Positions 22,794 to 33,526 of a stretch of 64,000 nucleotides of DNA are shown here, piece after piece (position 1 is the stretch's first letter; the number at the start of each line of letters is the position of its first letter). The stretch spans positions 26,356 through 90,355 of the forward strand of contig CANGIZ010000002.1 of NCBI GenBank assembly GCA_947454025.1, given 5' to 3'. The notes below the pieces were generated by a model. That model saw only the letters and a list, made by a program, of their open reading frames with translations, did not search any database and was not told where the DNA came from. The stretch is from Bacteroidota bacterium. GTDB lineage: Bacteria; Bacteroidota; Bacteroidia; Chitinophagales; Chitinophagaceae. The position numbers and the translations under genes are program-made.

Positions 22794-24101
22794 TTAAACA
22801 AGCTCTCCTTCTAAGTCGTAATCATATGCTTTGGTGATTTTTACCATAACAAAATCACCTGGTTTTAAACGCTTAGTGGTATTTATAACTACTTCATTAT
22901 CTACTTCAACACTGTCAAATTCGGTACGTCCTAAATAACGGCCTGCTTCTTTTTTATCTACCAACACTTTTACAATCATGCCCTCTTTTTGTTGGTTAAT
23001 GGCCAAACTAATTTCCTGTTGTACTTCCATTATTTCCTCGGCACGACGCTGCTTTTCTTCGGCAGGCACATCGTCTACTAAATCATACGCACTTGTGTTC
23101 TCCTCGTGGCTGTAAGTAAATATGCCTACGCGGTCAAATTGATGTTCTTGCAAGAATGCTTTTAACTCTTCTACATCTTCTAAAGTTTCACCTGGGAACC
23201 CTGTAATTAAAGTAGTTCTAATGGCAATGCCCGGCACACGCTTACGAATTTCTGCAATCAATTCACTCATTTCCTCACGCGTAATATTTCGACGCATGGC
23301 TTTAAGCATATTATTACTTGCATGCTGCAATGGAATATCAATATACTTACAAATATTATCACGCTCACGCATGGTATCCAATACTTCCAATGGAAACTTA
23401 CTAGGATAGGCATAGTGCAATCTTATCCATTCCAATCCTTCAACATCTGCAAGCGCATTTAACAATTTAGGAAGCGCACGTTCCTTATAAATATCCAATC
23501 CATAATACGTTAATTCTTGTGCTATTAACATCACTTCTTTCACTCCTTTCTTTACCAAGCCTTTTGCTTCGTCTACTAATTGCTCAATGGTTTTACTTAC
23601 ATGTTGACCACGCATTAAGGGAATAGCACAAAATGCACAGGTTCTATTACAACCCTCACTAATTTTTAAATAAGCATAGTGTTGTGGCGTACTTAATAAA
23701 CGTTCTCCTAATAGTTCGGCTTTATAATCGGCATTTAATTGATTCAACATTAAAGGCAATTCCATGGTACCAAACCAAGCATCTACTTCCGGGATTTCAG
23801 CAGCCAAATCACCACGGTATCTTTCACTCAAACAACCCGTTACATAAACTTTGTCTAATTTGCCTTTTTGCTTTAAAGCCACTTGATCCAAAATAGTGTT
23901 TACACTCTCCTCTTTTGCTTTGTCAATAAAGCCACAGGTATTCACCACAACAATATTGTGATCTAACTTTTTGTTCTCATGCACCACATCAATATCGTTG
24001 GCAACCAATTGACCACTTAACATTTCACTATCTACTAAGTTTTTACTACAACCTAATGTGATGATATTAACTTTGTTCTGTTTTAAAGTTTTTGACTTCA
24101 T
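22794..24101 (-). CDS. rimO: Ribosomal protein S12 methylthiotransferase
   Basis: ITLGCSKNLVDSEMLSGQL, radical-SAM CNRTCAFCAIP, C-terminal TRAM. Confidence 0.96.
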   Translation of the reverse strand: MKSKTLKQNKVNIITLGCSKNLVDSEMLSGQLVANDIDVVHENKKLDHNIVVVNTCGFIDKAKEESVNTILDQVALKQKGKLDKVYVTGCLSERYRGDLAAEIPEVDAWFGTMELPLMLNQLNADYKAELLGERLLSTPQHYAYLKISEGCNRTCAFCAIPLMRGQHVSKTIEQLVDEAKGLVKKGVKEVMLIAQELTYYGLDIYKERALPKLLNALADVEGLEWIRLHYAYPSKFPLEVLDTMRERDNICKYIDIPLQHASNNMLKAMRRNITREEMSELIAEIRKRVPGIAIRTTLITGFPGETLEDVEELKAFLQEHQFDRVGIFTYSHEENTSAYDLVDDVPAEEKQRRAEEIMEVQQEISLAINQQKEGMIVKVLVDKKEAGRYLGRTEFDSVEVDNEVVINTTKRLKPGDFVMVKITKAYDYDLEGELV

Positions 24102-24121
24102 ATTGTAAAATTAAGCGTCTA

Positions 24122-25708
24122 CTATTTATTTACTTCGTTTGTAAAATGGAAAGTAATGTCGGGGTTATTGGTAATTTCCGTATTTAAGAACCATTCACTT
24201 TGTGCTAAATACACAGGTGAGCCGTCCTTATCCTCTGCAGCATTTTGTTGCTTGAATCGTAAGAAATCATGCAACTTATTTTTATCGGTAGATGTTAACC
24301 AACATGCCTTGTAAAAAGGAAGGGTTCTGAATTCACAAGCAGCACCATATTCTTGCAACAAACGATATTGAATGACTTCAAATTGTAAGTCTCCCACACA
24401 ACCAATAATTTTTTTGTTACCGCCAAACTGCGTAAACAACTGTGCAACTCCTTCATCGGTTAACTGTTGAATACCTTTTTCTAACTGTTTTGTTTTCATT
24501 GGATCCTTGTTTACTAACTCCTTAAATATCTCAGGAGAGAAAGTTGGAATACCTGTAAAATAAAACTTTTCACCTTCAGTTAATGTATCTCCAATTTTAA
24601 AATTACCTGTATCAAATAAACCAACCACGTCGCCAGGATACGCATCATCCACAATATCCTTGCTACGTGCTAAGAAAGTATAAGGATTGGTAAATCGTAC
24701 ATCCTTATCCAAACGCACATGCTTGTAATACTTATTTCTTTCAAACCTTCCACTACACACACGCATAAAGGCAATACGATCACGGTGCTTAGGATCTAAG
24801 TTGGCATGTATTTTAAAAATAAAACCACTGAACTTGTCCTCTCCTGCTTGTACTTTTCGAACACTGGTTTCTCTATCACGAGGCGTTGGTGCAATTTGAA
24901 TAAAAGTGTCTAACATTTCTTGCACACCAAAGTTGTTTACCGCCGATCCAAAAAACACAGGCGCAATTTTACCTTCTAAATAATCAGCAGGATTCAATGC
25001 ACCATATACTCCATCAATTAATTCTACATCTTCTCTTAACAAATCCGCATCGCGGTCGCCTACTTTTTGTTGTAACACAGGACTAGACAAATCTTCAATA
25101 GCTACTACATCCTCATCATCTGCCTTGGTGCTAGCTGTAAATAAACGAAGACTTTTATCGTGCAAATTATAAACCCCTTTAAATTCCTTACCGCTATTAA
25201 TAGGCCAGGTCATTGGGTGTAAAGAAATTTTTAATTCCGCTTCTATTTCCTCTAATAAATCAAATCGATTTTTACCGTCACGGTCCATTTTATTAATGAA
25301 CACAATAACAGGCGTGGCACGCATGCTACACACTTCCATTAAACGACGCGTTTGTGGCTCAACACCATTCACGCTATCAATTACTAAAATAACACTGTCT
25401 ACCGCCGTTAATGTTCGATAAGTATCTTCCGCAAAGTCCTTGTGACCAGGCGTGTCCAATAAGTTAATCAAATTGCCCTTATACTCAAAAGACATAACCG
25501 ATGTAGCCACCGAGATCCCTCTTTGACGTTCAATTTCCATAAAATCCGAAGTCGCATGTTTTTTGATCTTATTGCTCTTTACGGCTCCCGCTGTTTGAAT
25601 AGCACCTCCAAACAATAACAACTTCTCAGTTAAAGTGGTTTTACCAGCATCGGGGTGAGATATGATGGCAAAGGTTTTGCGGCGGTTAATTTCTTTTTCG
25701 TACTTCAT
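24122..25708 (-). CDS. prfC: Peptide chain release factor 3
   Basis: [36 protein letters not shown], GTPase G motifs. Confidence 0.97.
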   Translation of the reverse strand: MKYEKEINRRKTFAIISHPDAGKTTLTEKLLLFGGAIQTAGAVKSNKIKKHATSDFMEIERQRGISVATSVMSFEYKGNLINLLDTPGHKDFAEDTYRTLTAVDSVILVIDSVNGVEPQTRRLMEVCSMRATPVIVFINKMDRDGKNRFDLLEEIEAELKISLHPMTWPINSGKEFKGVYNLHDKSLRLFTASTKADDEDVVAIEDLSSPVLQQKVGDRDADLLREDVELIDGVYGALNPADYLEGKIAPVFFGSAVNNFGVQEMLDTFIQIAPTPRDRETSVRKVQAGEDKFSGFIFKIHANLDPKHRDRIAFMRVCSGRFERNKYYKHVRLDKDVRFTNPYTFLARSKDIVDDAYPGDVVGLFDTGNFKIGDTLTEGEKFYFTGIPTFSPEIFKELVNKDPMKTKQLEKGIQQLTDEGVAQLFTQFGGNKKIIGCVGDLQFEVIQYRLLQEYGAACEFRTLPFYKACWLTSTDKNKLHDFLRFKQQNAAEDKDGSPVYLAQSEWFLNTEITNNPDITFHFTNEVNK

Positions 25709-25827
25709 TCTACTTTATACTTACTATCTTCTTTTTATTTTTTGATCTACTCAATTCCTCATTATTAAAAATGGCCCGCATTCAAAATAAATTGAATCAC
25801 GAGCCATTCACTATATTCCTAAACTAG

Positions 25828-27237
25828 TTAGATATCAATTGCTTCGCCATAAGCTGCAGCAACGGCTTCTTTTAAACCTTCGCTCATGGTTGGATGCGGA
25901 TGAATTGCATTTAAAATTTCATGTGCTGTAGTTTCTAATTTACGCGCTACTACTGCTTCTGCAATCATTTCTGTAACATTCATACCAATCATATGACAAC
26001 CTAAGAATTCGCCGTATTTTGCATCAAAGATTACTTTTACAAAACCTTCTGTTGCGCCTGCTGCAGATGCTTTACCACTTGCTACAAATGGGAACTTACC
26101 TACTTTAATTTCATAGCCTGCTTCTTTAGCTGCTTTCTCTGTATAACCTACACTTGAAATTTCTGGAGTGCAATAGGTACAACCAGGTACATTGTTGTAA
26201 TCAATAGCTTCAGGCATGTGTGCATGCTTCTTTTCTAAATAAGCCATATGCTCTGCAGCATTGATACCTTCTTTAGCAGCAACGTGTGCTAATGCTTGAC
26301 CAGGAGAACAATCACCCAATGCATAAATACCAGCAATACTAGTTTGTTGGAATTTATCTACAATGATTCTACCCTTATCAGTTTTAATGCCGTTAGATTC
26401 TAATCCAATATTTTCAATGTTTGCAACCACACCTACCGCACTTAATACGATATCTGCTTCCAATGTTACAAAAGAACCATCTTGTAATTTCACTTTTGCT
26501 TTCACGCCAGCACCTGTTGTATCCACCGATTCAACTGAAGCATTAGTCATGATATCAATTCCTTGTTTCTTATATTGTTTTTCTAATTCCTTAGAAATAT
26601 CTTCATCTTCTACTGGTACAATTCTTGGTAAGAATTCAACAATTGTAACCTTCGTGCCCATACTGTTGTACACATAAGCAAACTCTACACCTATCGCACC
26701 ACTACCTACAATAATCATGCTCTTAGGTTGATTTTGCAATACCATTGCTTCACGGTATCCAATTACTTTTTGACCATCTTGCTTTAAGTTGGGTAATTCT
26801 CTACTACGACCACCAGTTGCAATTGCAATATATTTTGTATCCACTACTTGAGTAGATCCGTCAGCTGCTTTTACTTCTACTTTACCTCTTGATAAAACTT
26901 TACCATAACCCATGATCACGTCAATCTTATTTTTCTTCATTAAGAATTGAACACCCTTGCTCATTTTATCGGCAACGCCACGGCTCCGAGAAATAACTTT
27001 ACCAAAATCATGTGCAACACCTGTAGCTGTTACGCCATAATCAGCACTATGTTTTAAGTACTCATATACTTGAGCACTTTTTAACAACGCTTTTGTTGGG
27101 ATACATCCCCAGTTTAAACAAACTCCACCTAAACTTTCCTTTTCTACAATTGCAACTTTCAAACCTAATTGAGAAGCTCGGATAGCCGCAGGATAACCCC
27201 CAGGACCACTACCTATTACGATAACGTCATATGCCAT
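25828..27237 (-). CDS. lpdA: Dihydrolipoyl dehydrogenase
   Basis: MAYDVIVIGSGPGGYPAAIRASQLG, GGVCLNWGCIPTKALL; start internal to the ORF given to 27285. Confidence 0.96.
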   Translation of the reverse strand: MAYDVIVIGSGPGGYPAAIRASQLGLKVAIVEKESLGGVCLNWGCIPTKALLKSAQVYEYLKHSADYGVTATGVAHDFGKVISRSRGVADKMSKGVQFLMKKNKIDVIMGYGKVLSRGKVEVKAADGSTQVVDTKYIAIATGGRSRELPNLKQDGQKVIGYREAMVLQNQPKSMIIVGSGAIGVEFAYVYNSMGTKVTIVEFLPRIVPVEDEDISKELEKQYKKQGIDIMTNASVESVDTTGAGVKAKVKLQDGSFVTLEADIVLSAVGVVANIENIGLESNGIKTDKGRIIVDKFQQTSIAGIYALGDCSPGQALAHVAAKEGINAAEHMAYLEKKHAHMPEAIDYNNVPGCTYCTPEISSVGYTEKAAKEAGYEIKVGKFPFVASGKASAAGATEGFVKVIFDAKYGEFLGCHMIGMNVTEMIAEAVVARKLETTAHEILNAIHPHPTMSEGLKEAVAAAYGEAIDI

Positions 27238-27293
27238 TTTGTGTGTGTTTTTGAGTAATTGAATGAGGTAGCAAAAATACCCCAAAAAAAGGA

Positions 27294-28115
27294 CTATTCA
27301 AAGAAAACGCGGACCATCTGGAAAAACCATTTATTGTCGTTTGGACGCTGCTTATTCATTTGATTTTCATCGTATTTGCTCAAGCCAAAAAGCCCGGCCA
27401 TATTGCCTCCACGTACCGAAATTTCTAAATAGCCTGCTGAATTAAACCAAGCTAGCTTGTCTGAAATAGGCACTGCCCCATAATTGCGGCTCAAAACTTC
27501 GATCGTTTCATTGCGGGTGAAGACTATTTTAAAGGGTCTCCCCTTGGCATGGGATTCAAATTCCTCCTGCCTTATATTCACCACTACATTCTCAAATTGA
27601 TCGATAAATATAATTTGTCCCTCCATCCAATTGGCGTCAAACTTGGGCTGTGTTGGATAAATTTCTAGTACCTCAGTAGCCGGATCCCCTGCATCAGATA
27701 AATTACCGGAAGCAAAAAAGTAAGCCACCGATTCAACAATACGTTCTGTAATTTGTACAAAAGTATGGGCTCCTTTAATATCAATCTTCACAATATCCTT
27801 TGGCTTCAAACCCAACATCATTGTTAAAAACCCATTGTCTGGCACCACAAAATAATGCCCATTAAAATGCGCAAACAATACATGTTCCTGAGGGTACTGA
27901 AAAAAATTAACCATCACAATATGCACCGTTCCCGACGGATAATGTTTGGCTGCGTTGTTGAAAATATAAGCGCCTTGTAAATAATTTTTGCTCGAAAGCT
28001 GATGGGTGATATCTGCTATTGCACATCCAGGTATGATTGACAAGATTTGGCCCTTAACGGCGCCAATAATAAAATCCTCTTGGCCAATATCTGATGTTAA
28101 TGTTATAACAGGCAT
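27294..28115 (-). CDS. SAM hydroxide adenosyltransferase (DUF62 family)
   Basis: ITLTSDIGQEDFIIGAVKGQI..., VPDNGFL, FENVVVNI. Confidence 0.88.
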   Translation of the reverse strand: MPVITLTSDIGQEDFIIGAVKGQILSIIPGCAIADITHQLSSKNYLQGAYIFNNAAKHYPSGTVHIVMVNFFQYPQEHVLFAHFNGHYFVVPDNGFLTMMLGLKPKDIVKIDIKGAHTFVQITERIVESVAYFFASGNLSDAGDPATEVLEIYPTQPKFDANWMEGQIIFIDQFENVVVNIRQEEFESHAKGRPFKIVFTRNETIEVLSRNYGAVPISDKLAWFNSAGYLEISVRGGNMAGLFGLSKYDENQMNKQRPNDNKWFFQMVRVFFE

Positions 28116-28144
28116 ATCCTATTAGTAACGAATAAATTATGTAT

Positions 28145-28951
28145 TTATTTTATCAATTGTCCATTCTTAAAAAAGAAATGATATGCTAGTTTATCGGCCC
28201 ATGCAGGAAAAAATTTATTCATGAAAACAGTACGCTTCCCGGTAAAGGTCAACACCAAGCTACGCTTACGTTTCGCTATAGATTCAATGATATGATTTGC
28301 ACATTCTTCAGAACTCATCATAGCCCCTTCATCCATTGGAGACTCCCCTTGTGCTTTGGCATCTTTATTTAATGCTGCATTACGAATATTAGAAGTAGTA
28401 AATCCTGGGCAAACCCACATCACATGGGTACCTGAGCCAAACAATTCGGTTCTCAATGCTTCCAACCAACCATTCAAAGCATATTTAGAAGCAGAATATC
28501 CACTACGTCCAGGCAAGCCTCTATAACCTGCAATACTAGAAACACCCACAATCACCCCTTTGGCTTTTAGAATAGCGGGCAAAGCTGCTTTAGTAGTATA
28601 CACCGTTCCCCAAAAATTAATATCCATCACATTTTTTAAAGTCTCTATCGATACTTCACTCACCAAGGCGCGCATGGAAATTCCTGCATTATTTATGAGC
28701 ACATCCACACCACCCCATTTATCTTGTACAGCCTGTAAAAAATCAATGCACTGCCCTTGATGCGCAACGTCCACCTGCATGGTAAACAAGGACTGTCCTG
28801 TGTTTTCGCTTTCTAATAGGGCTAATTTATCTGCATTACGGCCACAGGTAGCAACTTTGGCCCCCAATGCTAAAAACTGCTGCACCAAGGCTTTTCCAAT
28901 GCCATCGGAACCACCCGTAATTACCACTATTTTATTGCTGAAATTGGCCAT
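28145..28951 (-). CDS. SDR family oxidoreductase
   Basis: VVITGGSDGIGKALV, NNAGIS, YSASKYALNG. Confidence 0.94.
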   Translation of the reverse strand: MANFSNKIVVITGGSDGIGKALVQQFLALGAKVATCGRNADKLALLESENTGQSLFTMQVDVAHQGQCIDFLQAVQDKWGGVDVLINNAGISMRALVSEVSIETLKNVMDINFWGTVYTTKAALPAILKAKGVIVGVSSIAGYRGLPGRSGYSASKYALNGWLEALRTELFGSGTHVMWVCPGFTTSNIRNAALNKDAKAQGESPMDEGAMMSSEECANHIIESIAKRKRSLVLTFTGKRTVFMNKFFPAWADKLAYHFFFKNGQLIK

Positions 28952-29095
28952 GTGATTGAATTTATACAAATGTAGTTCTAAATTGAAAACGAACCACTTA
29001 GGAAGATTTTAAGAAGTTGAAAAGAAAAGTACATATTTATTTGGATAGTTTTATTTTATGCTTATTTTTGCACTCCTCAAAAGGGAAAAAGGTCA

Positions 29096-29168
29096 GATTC
29101 CGTAGCTCAGTTGGTAGAGCAATACACTTTTAATGTATGGGCCCTGGGTTCGAGTCCCAGCGGGATCA
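29096..29168 (+). tRNA. tRNA-Lys (TTT); CCA follows to 29171
   Basis: Cloverleaf: GATTCCG/CGGGATC acceptor, ATACA-CTTTTAA-TGTAT anticodon arm, CTGGG-TTCGAGT-CCCAG T arm, encoded CCA. Confidence 0.97.
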
Positions 29169-29169
29169 C
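29157..29169 (+). repeat. attL core, CCAGCGGGATCAC (within tRNA-Lys 3' end)
   Basis: Identical to 54992-55004. Confidence 0.85.
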
Positions 29170-29174
29170 CACTT

Positions 29175-29220
29175 AAACTCCTAACAAATTGTTAATCAAT
29201 ATGTTAGGAGTTTTTTATTT
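29175..29220 (+). terminator. Intrinsic terminator downstream of tRNA-Lys (element-derived)
   Basis: AAACTCCTAACA ... TGTTAGGAGTTT perfect 12-bp stem followed by T-rich tract. Confidence 0.8.
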
Positions 29221-29737
29221 TGATGGGGACAACATAGGGACAACAATAAATAAATTTACATTTGGACAAATGCGTGAATAATTTTATCTAAATCCAATAA
29301 ATCAAAAATGTGTCTAAACTTCTCTCATTACTTAGCAGCTCACCACGTCAAAGTATTGTATTGTGTACATTTGGAAAGTTATGAATTTACGCAGAAAGAA
29401 AAGATTATAGACTTAGGAACAAAAACTCAGATCTGTAAATATCCAACTCCGATTCTATAAATCGATCAGACTTCAAATTAGTTTTCATAGCCAACGTATC
29501 AAAAGAATGAATAAATGATAATTCAATCCATCGGTTACGAAAAACTCATCCTGACACATAATTCAACTCTATAATTTAAAAAAAGAAGAATGGCTACTTC
29601 TAAAGTGTACGTAATTGTAATTTTCAAAATAAAAAAAATAAGGCTTCGTCAAATATAAATTTTAGTGTTGATGTGTTGAAGAAAATTTAGTTCAGCTAAA
29701 TATAACTAAATAATTCAATTTTTAAAACAGATCTATG

Positions 29738-31771
29738 CTATTTAATAAATTTAATTTCCCAAACATTACGATCAACAGAATTTAATAAACCGTCAAATCT
29801 ATCTTTATGCACTGCTATGCAAAGTAAGTCAGTAGGCCTGGAGAAACCAACATAAGCCATTTTGGTTGATTGTTTAACACGATCGCCAACATTTGAATCT
29901 ATTTGGATTCCTAAAAATTGGTCTTTTAATCGTTGTGATTCGTATGATTTTGCATTTGCGCCTCTTCCATCTTGCTGAAAATAAGACTCCAAATACAATG
30001 TTGCACAATGTGTTTGTCCTTTTACTGCGTGAACACTAGTAATTTCAATTTCAAGTCCATCCTCTTTGTAATAATTAGTTGGCGTAAATATTTCTATATT
30101 TTCGGTTGAATTTTCAACTAATTCCTTGTTAATAAAGTCCGCGCTTGCTGAAATTGTTTTGTCAAATATTGCAAGCAATGTCGGAATGTATGTTTTTATT
30201 TCTTCCAAAACTTCTATTGTTTTGTCTTGAATTATTCCGAATGACCAATTGTAAAGATTCAAATTAAGTTCGTCATATTTTTTAATGTCTTTTTCGTGAA
30301 TAAAATCAATGAGTTGTTTTTTTGAATATGGTCTGCCGTCAGTGTTGATGATTTTTTCAAAACTAAAGATTTTTAGAAAAGCGTTTAAAATGTTTTTACG
30401 TAAAGGTTCTAGCGTTTTCTTTCTCTCATAATACAATAAATAACTTCTTAAGTTGTAGTAGTCTTGTTTTGATTTGCCTTTTTCTTTCTTAAAACCTTTA
30501 TAATAATCTTCTAAACGTAGTTTAGTTGCATCATTACGACTTATTTCATCTTCTTTCCATTCAGTATTCCAACAAACAACTTTGATTGGATTTACGGAAT
30601 TTTCTAACCCGTTTTCTTTTACGATTTTAGCGAAAAAAGGAATAATGCTTTCAATTGTGTTATTTTCAAAAACTAAAATATGAGGCTTTATTTCAACTTC
30701 ATTTTTCCCAACAATATCAAAATTCTTTTCGCTGTATAATGCGAATTTTTTTACAACATTAGCGATATGATTGCTTAGTCGTTGACTTCCGTTTAAACGT
30801 AAAACTTCTGGTCTGTCTACCCAAAGATCATCTGCTTTTACAGAATTATAAATTGCCTGGTTCTTATCACCTATTCGTTGGAATATTGAAGTGCAGCTTC
30901 CCTCATCGTAAAATAATTTTTCCAACAACTTGTATTGATGAGTGTCCATATCTTGCATCTCGTCCACAAATACGAAAGAAAAGCGTTTTTGTATTATTTC
31001 TTTTATCAAAGAAAATTTATGAATATAACATTCAGCAAAATGATAAGCGTAATCGAATGAAATTATTCCTTTCTTTAAAACCTCAATGATTATTGCTTTG
31101 AGGCCAATGAATTTTTTATTTAGCTCATCTTTTAATAAAACATCATTATTCCCGTTTTTTATTTCGTTTGTGATTAAATCATAATATAAGTCACGAACTT
31201 CTTTTTCTATGTACTTTTTACAGATTTCATTTTTGTGATTTTCATTACCATTTGCTTCTGCAGTAGCTTTTTTGATATGCCTGTTATAAAACCATTTTGT
31301 GGGTTGGTCATAATCTTTATTCCAAGCAATGACTTTGAATAAACTTTCTAATTCTTCTTGATATCTTTCAGTGTCAATGCAGTTTAATTTCTTTTTGAAT
31401 ACAAGATTATAAAATGGTATTGCCAAGAACTCATCAACAAAACTTTGTATTGTTCCAATAAAATTTGGATAGGAAAATAATTTAGGACAATATTTTTGAA
31501 TTTTTTCATTTATCTCATCTATGGCTGCGTTAGTATGCGACAAAACTAGAATACCAGAACCGTCCGAAAAAGGCAGTTTACGTTCTAAAATAACCAACTT
31601 TGCGAGTAAAGCTGTTGTCTTTCCACTTCCAGGTACTGCTTGTAAATCTATTGTGTTGAAATTACGAATAAACGCTTTGCGTTCTTCGTCAAATTCTTTG
31701 TCCTTAGGTAAAAGAATCTTTTCTGCATAGTGAATTTCATAGTCGGATATTTCGTCAATTACCTGTGGCAT
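29738..31771 (-). CDS. UvrD/PcrA-like superfamily 1 helicase (GajB-like)
   Basis: LQAVPGSGKTTALLAKL Walker A, FVFVDEMQDMD Walker B, EITSVHAVKGQTHCATLYLE and YVGFSRPTDLL; overlaps the OLD gene by 17 nt. Confidence 0.85.
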   Translation of the reverse strand: MPQVIDEISDYEIHYAEKILLPKDKEFDEERKAFIRNFNTIDLQAVPGSGKTTALLAKLVILERKLPFSDGSGILVLSHTNAAIDEINEKIQKYCPKLFSYPNFIGTIQSFVDEFLAIPFYNLVFKKKLNCIDTERYQEELESLFKVIAWNKDYDQPTKWFYNRHIKKATAEANGNENHKNEICKKYIEKEVRDLYYDLITNEIKNGNNDVLLKDELNKKFIGLKAIIIEVLKKGIISFDYAYHFAECYIHKFSLIKEIIQKRFSFVFVDEMQDMDTHQYKLLEKLFYDEGSCTSIFQRIGDKNQAIYNSVKADDLWVDRPEVLRLNGSQRLSNHIANVVKKFALYSEKNFDIVGKNEVEIKPHILVFENNTIESIIPFFAKIVKENGLENSVNPIKVVCWNTEWKEDEISRNDATKLRLEDYYKGFKKEKGKSKQDYYNLRSYLLYYERKKTLEPLRKNILNAFLKIFSFEKIINTDGRPYSKKQLIDFIHEKDIKKYDELNLNLYNWSFGIIQDKTIEVLEEIKTYIPTLLAIFDKTISASADFINKELVENSTENIEIFTPTNYYKEDGLEIEITSVHAVKGQTHCATLYLESYFQQDGRGANAKSYESQRLKDQFLGIQIDSNVGDRVKQSTKMAYVGFSRPTDLLCIAVHKDRFDGLLNSVDRNVWEIKFIK

Positions 31772-33524
31772 ATTTAATCGCTTTTACAAGGTAATAAATC
31801 GAGTCGTTGGCAGCTTCTGTAATTTGGATTGAAGTGGCTACGTTAACTAATTCTTCATCTATGGCATTTGCAATATAATATGCAATGGCAGATTTTTTTA
31901 AGGTATTGTTAATCAACTTTCTTGCAAGTGCTTTTTCAAAGTCCGTATCCCAATCTGTATGAGTATGAATTGATCTTGCCGCCTTCTGTAAGTGTGTTGT
32001 TAAATAAACTGATTTAAACAAAGAATATTCAAATGTCCAATTTGGTGCAGGGAAATATTTTACGTTTTGTTCTGCTTTTCCGTTTATGTATGCTAATTTC
32101 GCTTGTGTTTCCATTTGAACGGTTTGAGAATCTAGTTTTACAAAATCATCTCCATTCTTTTCGTATTCTCTAATGTCAGAATCAGTAATCACGGAAACAG
32201 GGATATTCATATTGGGCTCTGCTTGACGCAAGAATATTTTTGCATAGTGATCAAAACCTGTGTGTCCTATATTTACAATAGAAACTCCTTTTTCGGTTAA
32301 GTCAATTCCGATTGCTTTTGCAATGCTTGGTAAAAGAATTTCTTCTGCCCAGCCCTCCACTAAAATTACACCTTTGGCAAAAAACAAATTGGCTTTTGTC
32401 GTGTCCAAAAACTTTTCCAAAAACTTGTAATTGTCTTTTTCCAACTTGGTGTATGTATCGCCCATTGGAAATACATTTCCAATATTGCACATAATCAAGT
32501 TTTCCAATTTTAGTTTGGAAGCCAAATTCGGACTATGAGTGGTAAGAATAAGTTGAATATGTTTTTGTTTTTGAAAGGCTTCAATCACTTGCATTTGTGC
32601 TTGAGGATGCAAATGTGCTTCCAATTCTTCAACCAAGCCTAAACGCAAGCCTGACCAATTTGTTTTGGTTAAATGAAGCAATTCTGCAGACATAAATAAA
32701 CGGTTTAAAGTTCCTAAGCCCGGATTTGGTTCCCCTTTCAAAGTCAAAGTAAGTTTTTCAAGAATACTTTTGATATCAGTTGATGTTGATTCAAATTCAC
32801 TTTCGTTATCCTTGCTGTAAAAACTTTTAATGTAGTGGTCGATTTTGTCTTTTATCTTCTTTCCCTGCTTGGGTTGACCCAATTCATCAACTTCGTTAAA
32901 GTACTTTTCTAAATCTTCTTTTAAACTAGAAAAGATTTTTACCAAATCATTATCTTTTTCTTTGCCCTTAAATGCTTCATCCCCCAGAAGAATTTGCGAC
33001 AATCGTGAATTGCGTTTGGCAACCAATTCATTTTCGGCATCACGCAAAGGTTTTAGATAAGTGGCTTTCAGATATTCTTTTGCTTCTGCGGTAAGTAAAT
33101 AACCTTCTTCATCAACACCTGCTTTTACATCTGTTGGGAATATTTTATCAACTTGGCGTTTTACATCGTAATTAAGTTTTAAAAATGGCGTCGCATCTTT
33201 ACCTGTACCGTTCCACCCCAACCATTCTATAAAGTTTTTAGCTTCATCGGGATTTAAATTGTCAAAAGCTAATTCTATACGGAAACGTCTTGCATCTTTA
33301 TGAAAATCTTTATCATCTACTCTTATATAATCGTAGCTGTGTGTTTTTAAAACCAATTTTATAGCATCAATAATGGCCGTTTTACCCGAATCATTCTCAC
33401 CAATAATTACATTTAAACCTTGGGTTAGGTTTAAATCCAAGTGAGGTTTTGAAAGATCAATTTCGCCCATTGCACCGAATTTTCTAAAATTCCAAAGTTT
33501 GATTTTTGAAAGATACATAGGCAT
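31755..33524 (-). CDS. OLD-family ATP-dependent endonuclease, AAA ATPase plus TOPRIM (GajA-like)
   Basis: GLNVIIGENDSGKTAIIDAI Walker A, GLVEELEAHLHPQAQMQVIEAF Walker B region, TOPRIM ILVEGWAEEILLPS and ITDSDIREYE. Confidence 0.88.
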   Translation of the reverse strand: MPMYLSKIKLWNFRKFGAMGEIDLSKPHLDLNLTQGLNVIIGENDSGKTAIIDAIKLVLKTHSYDYIRVDDKDFHKDARRFRIELAFDNLNPDEAKNFIEWLGWNGTGKDATPFLKLNYDVKRQVDKIFPTDVKAGVDEEGYLLTAEAKEYLKATYLKPLRDAENELVAKRNSRLSQILLGDEAFKGKEKDNDLVKIFSSLKEDLEKYFNEVDELGQPKQGKKIKDKIDHYIKSFYSKDNESEFESTSTDIKSILEKLTLTLKGEPNPGLGTLNRLFMSAELLHLTKTNWSGLRLGLVEELEAHLHPQAQMQVIEAFQKQKHIQLILTTHSPNLASKLKLENLIMCNIGNVFPMGDTYTKLEKDNYKFLEKFLDTTKANLFFAKGVILVEGWAEEILLPSIAKAIGIDLTEKGVSIVNIGHTGFDHYAKIFLRQAEPNMNIPVSVITDSDIREYEKNGDDFVKLDSQTVQMETQAKLAYINGKAEQNVKYFPAPNWTFEYSLFKSVYLTTHLQKAARSIHTHTDWDTDFEKALARKLINNTLKKSAIAYYIANAIDEELVNVATSIQITEAANDSIYYLVKAIKYATGN

Positions 33525-33526
33525 TC

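Noticed and set aside
26363-26677. 104-aa plus-strand ORF
   Set aside because: Antisense to lpdA, no family resemblance.
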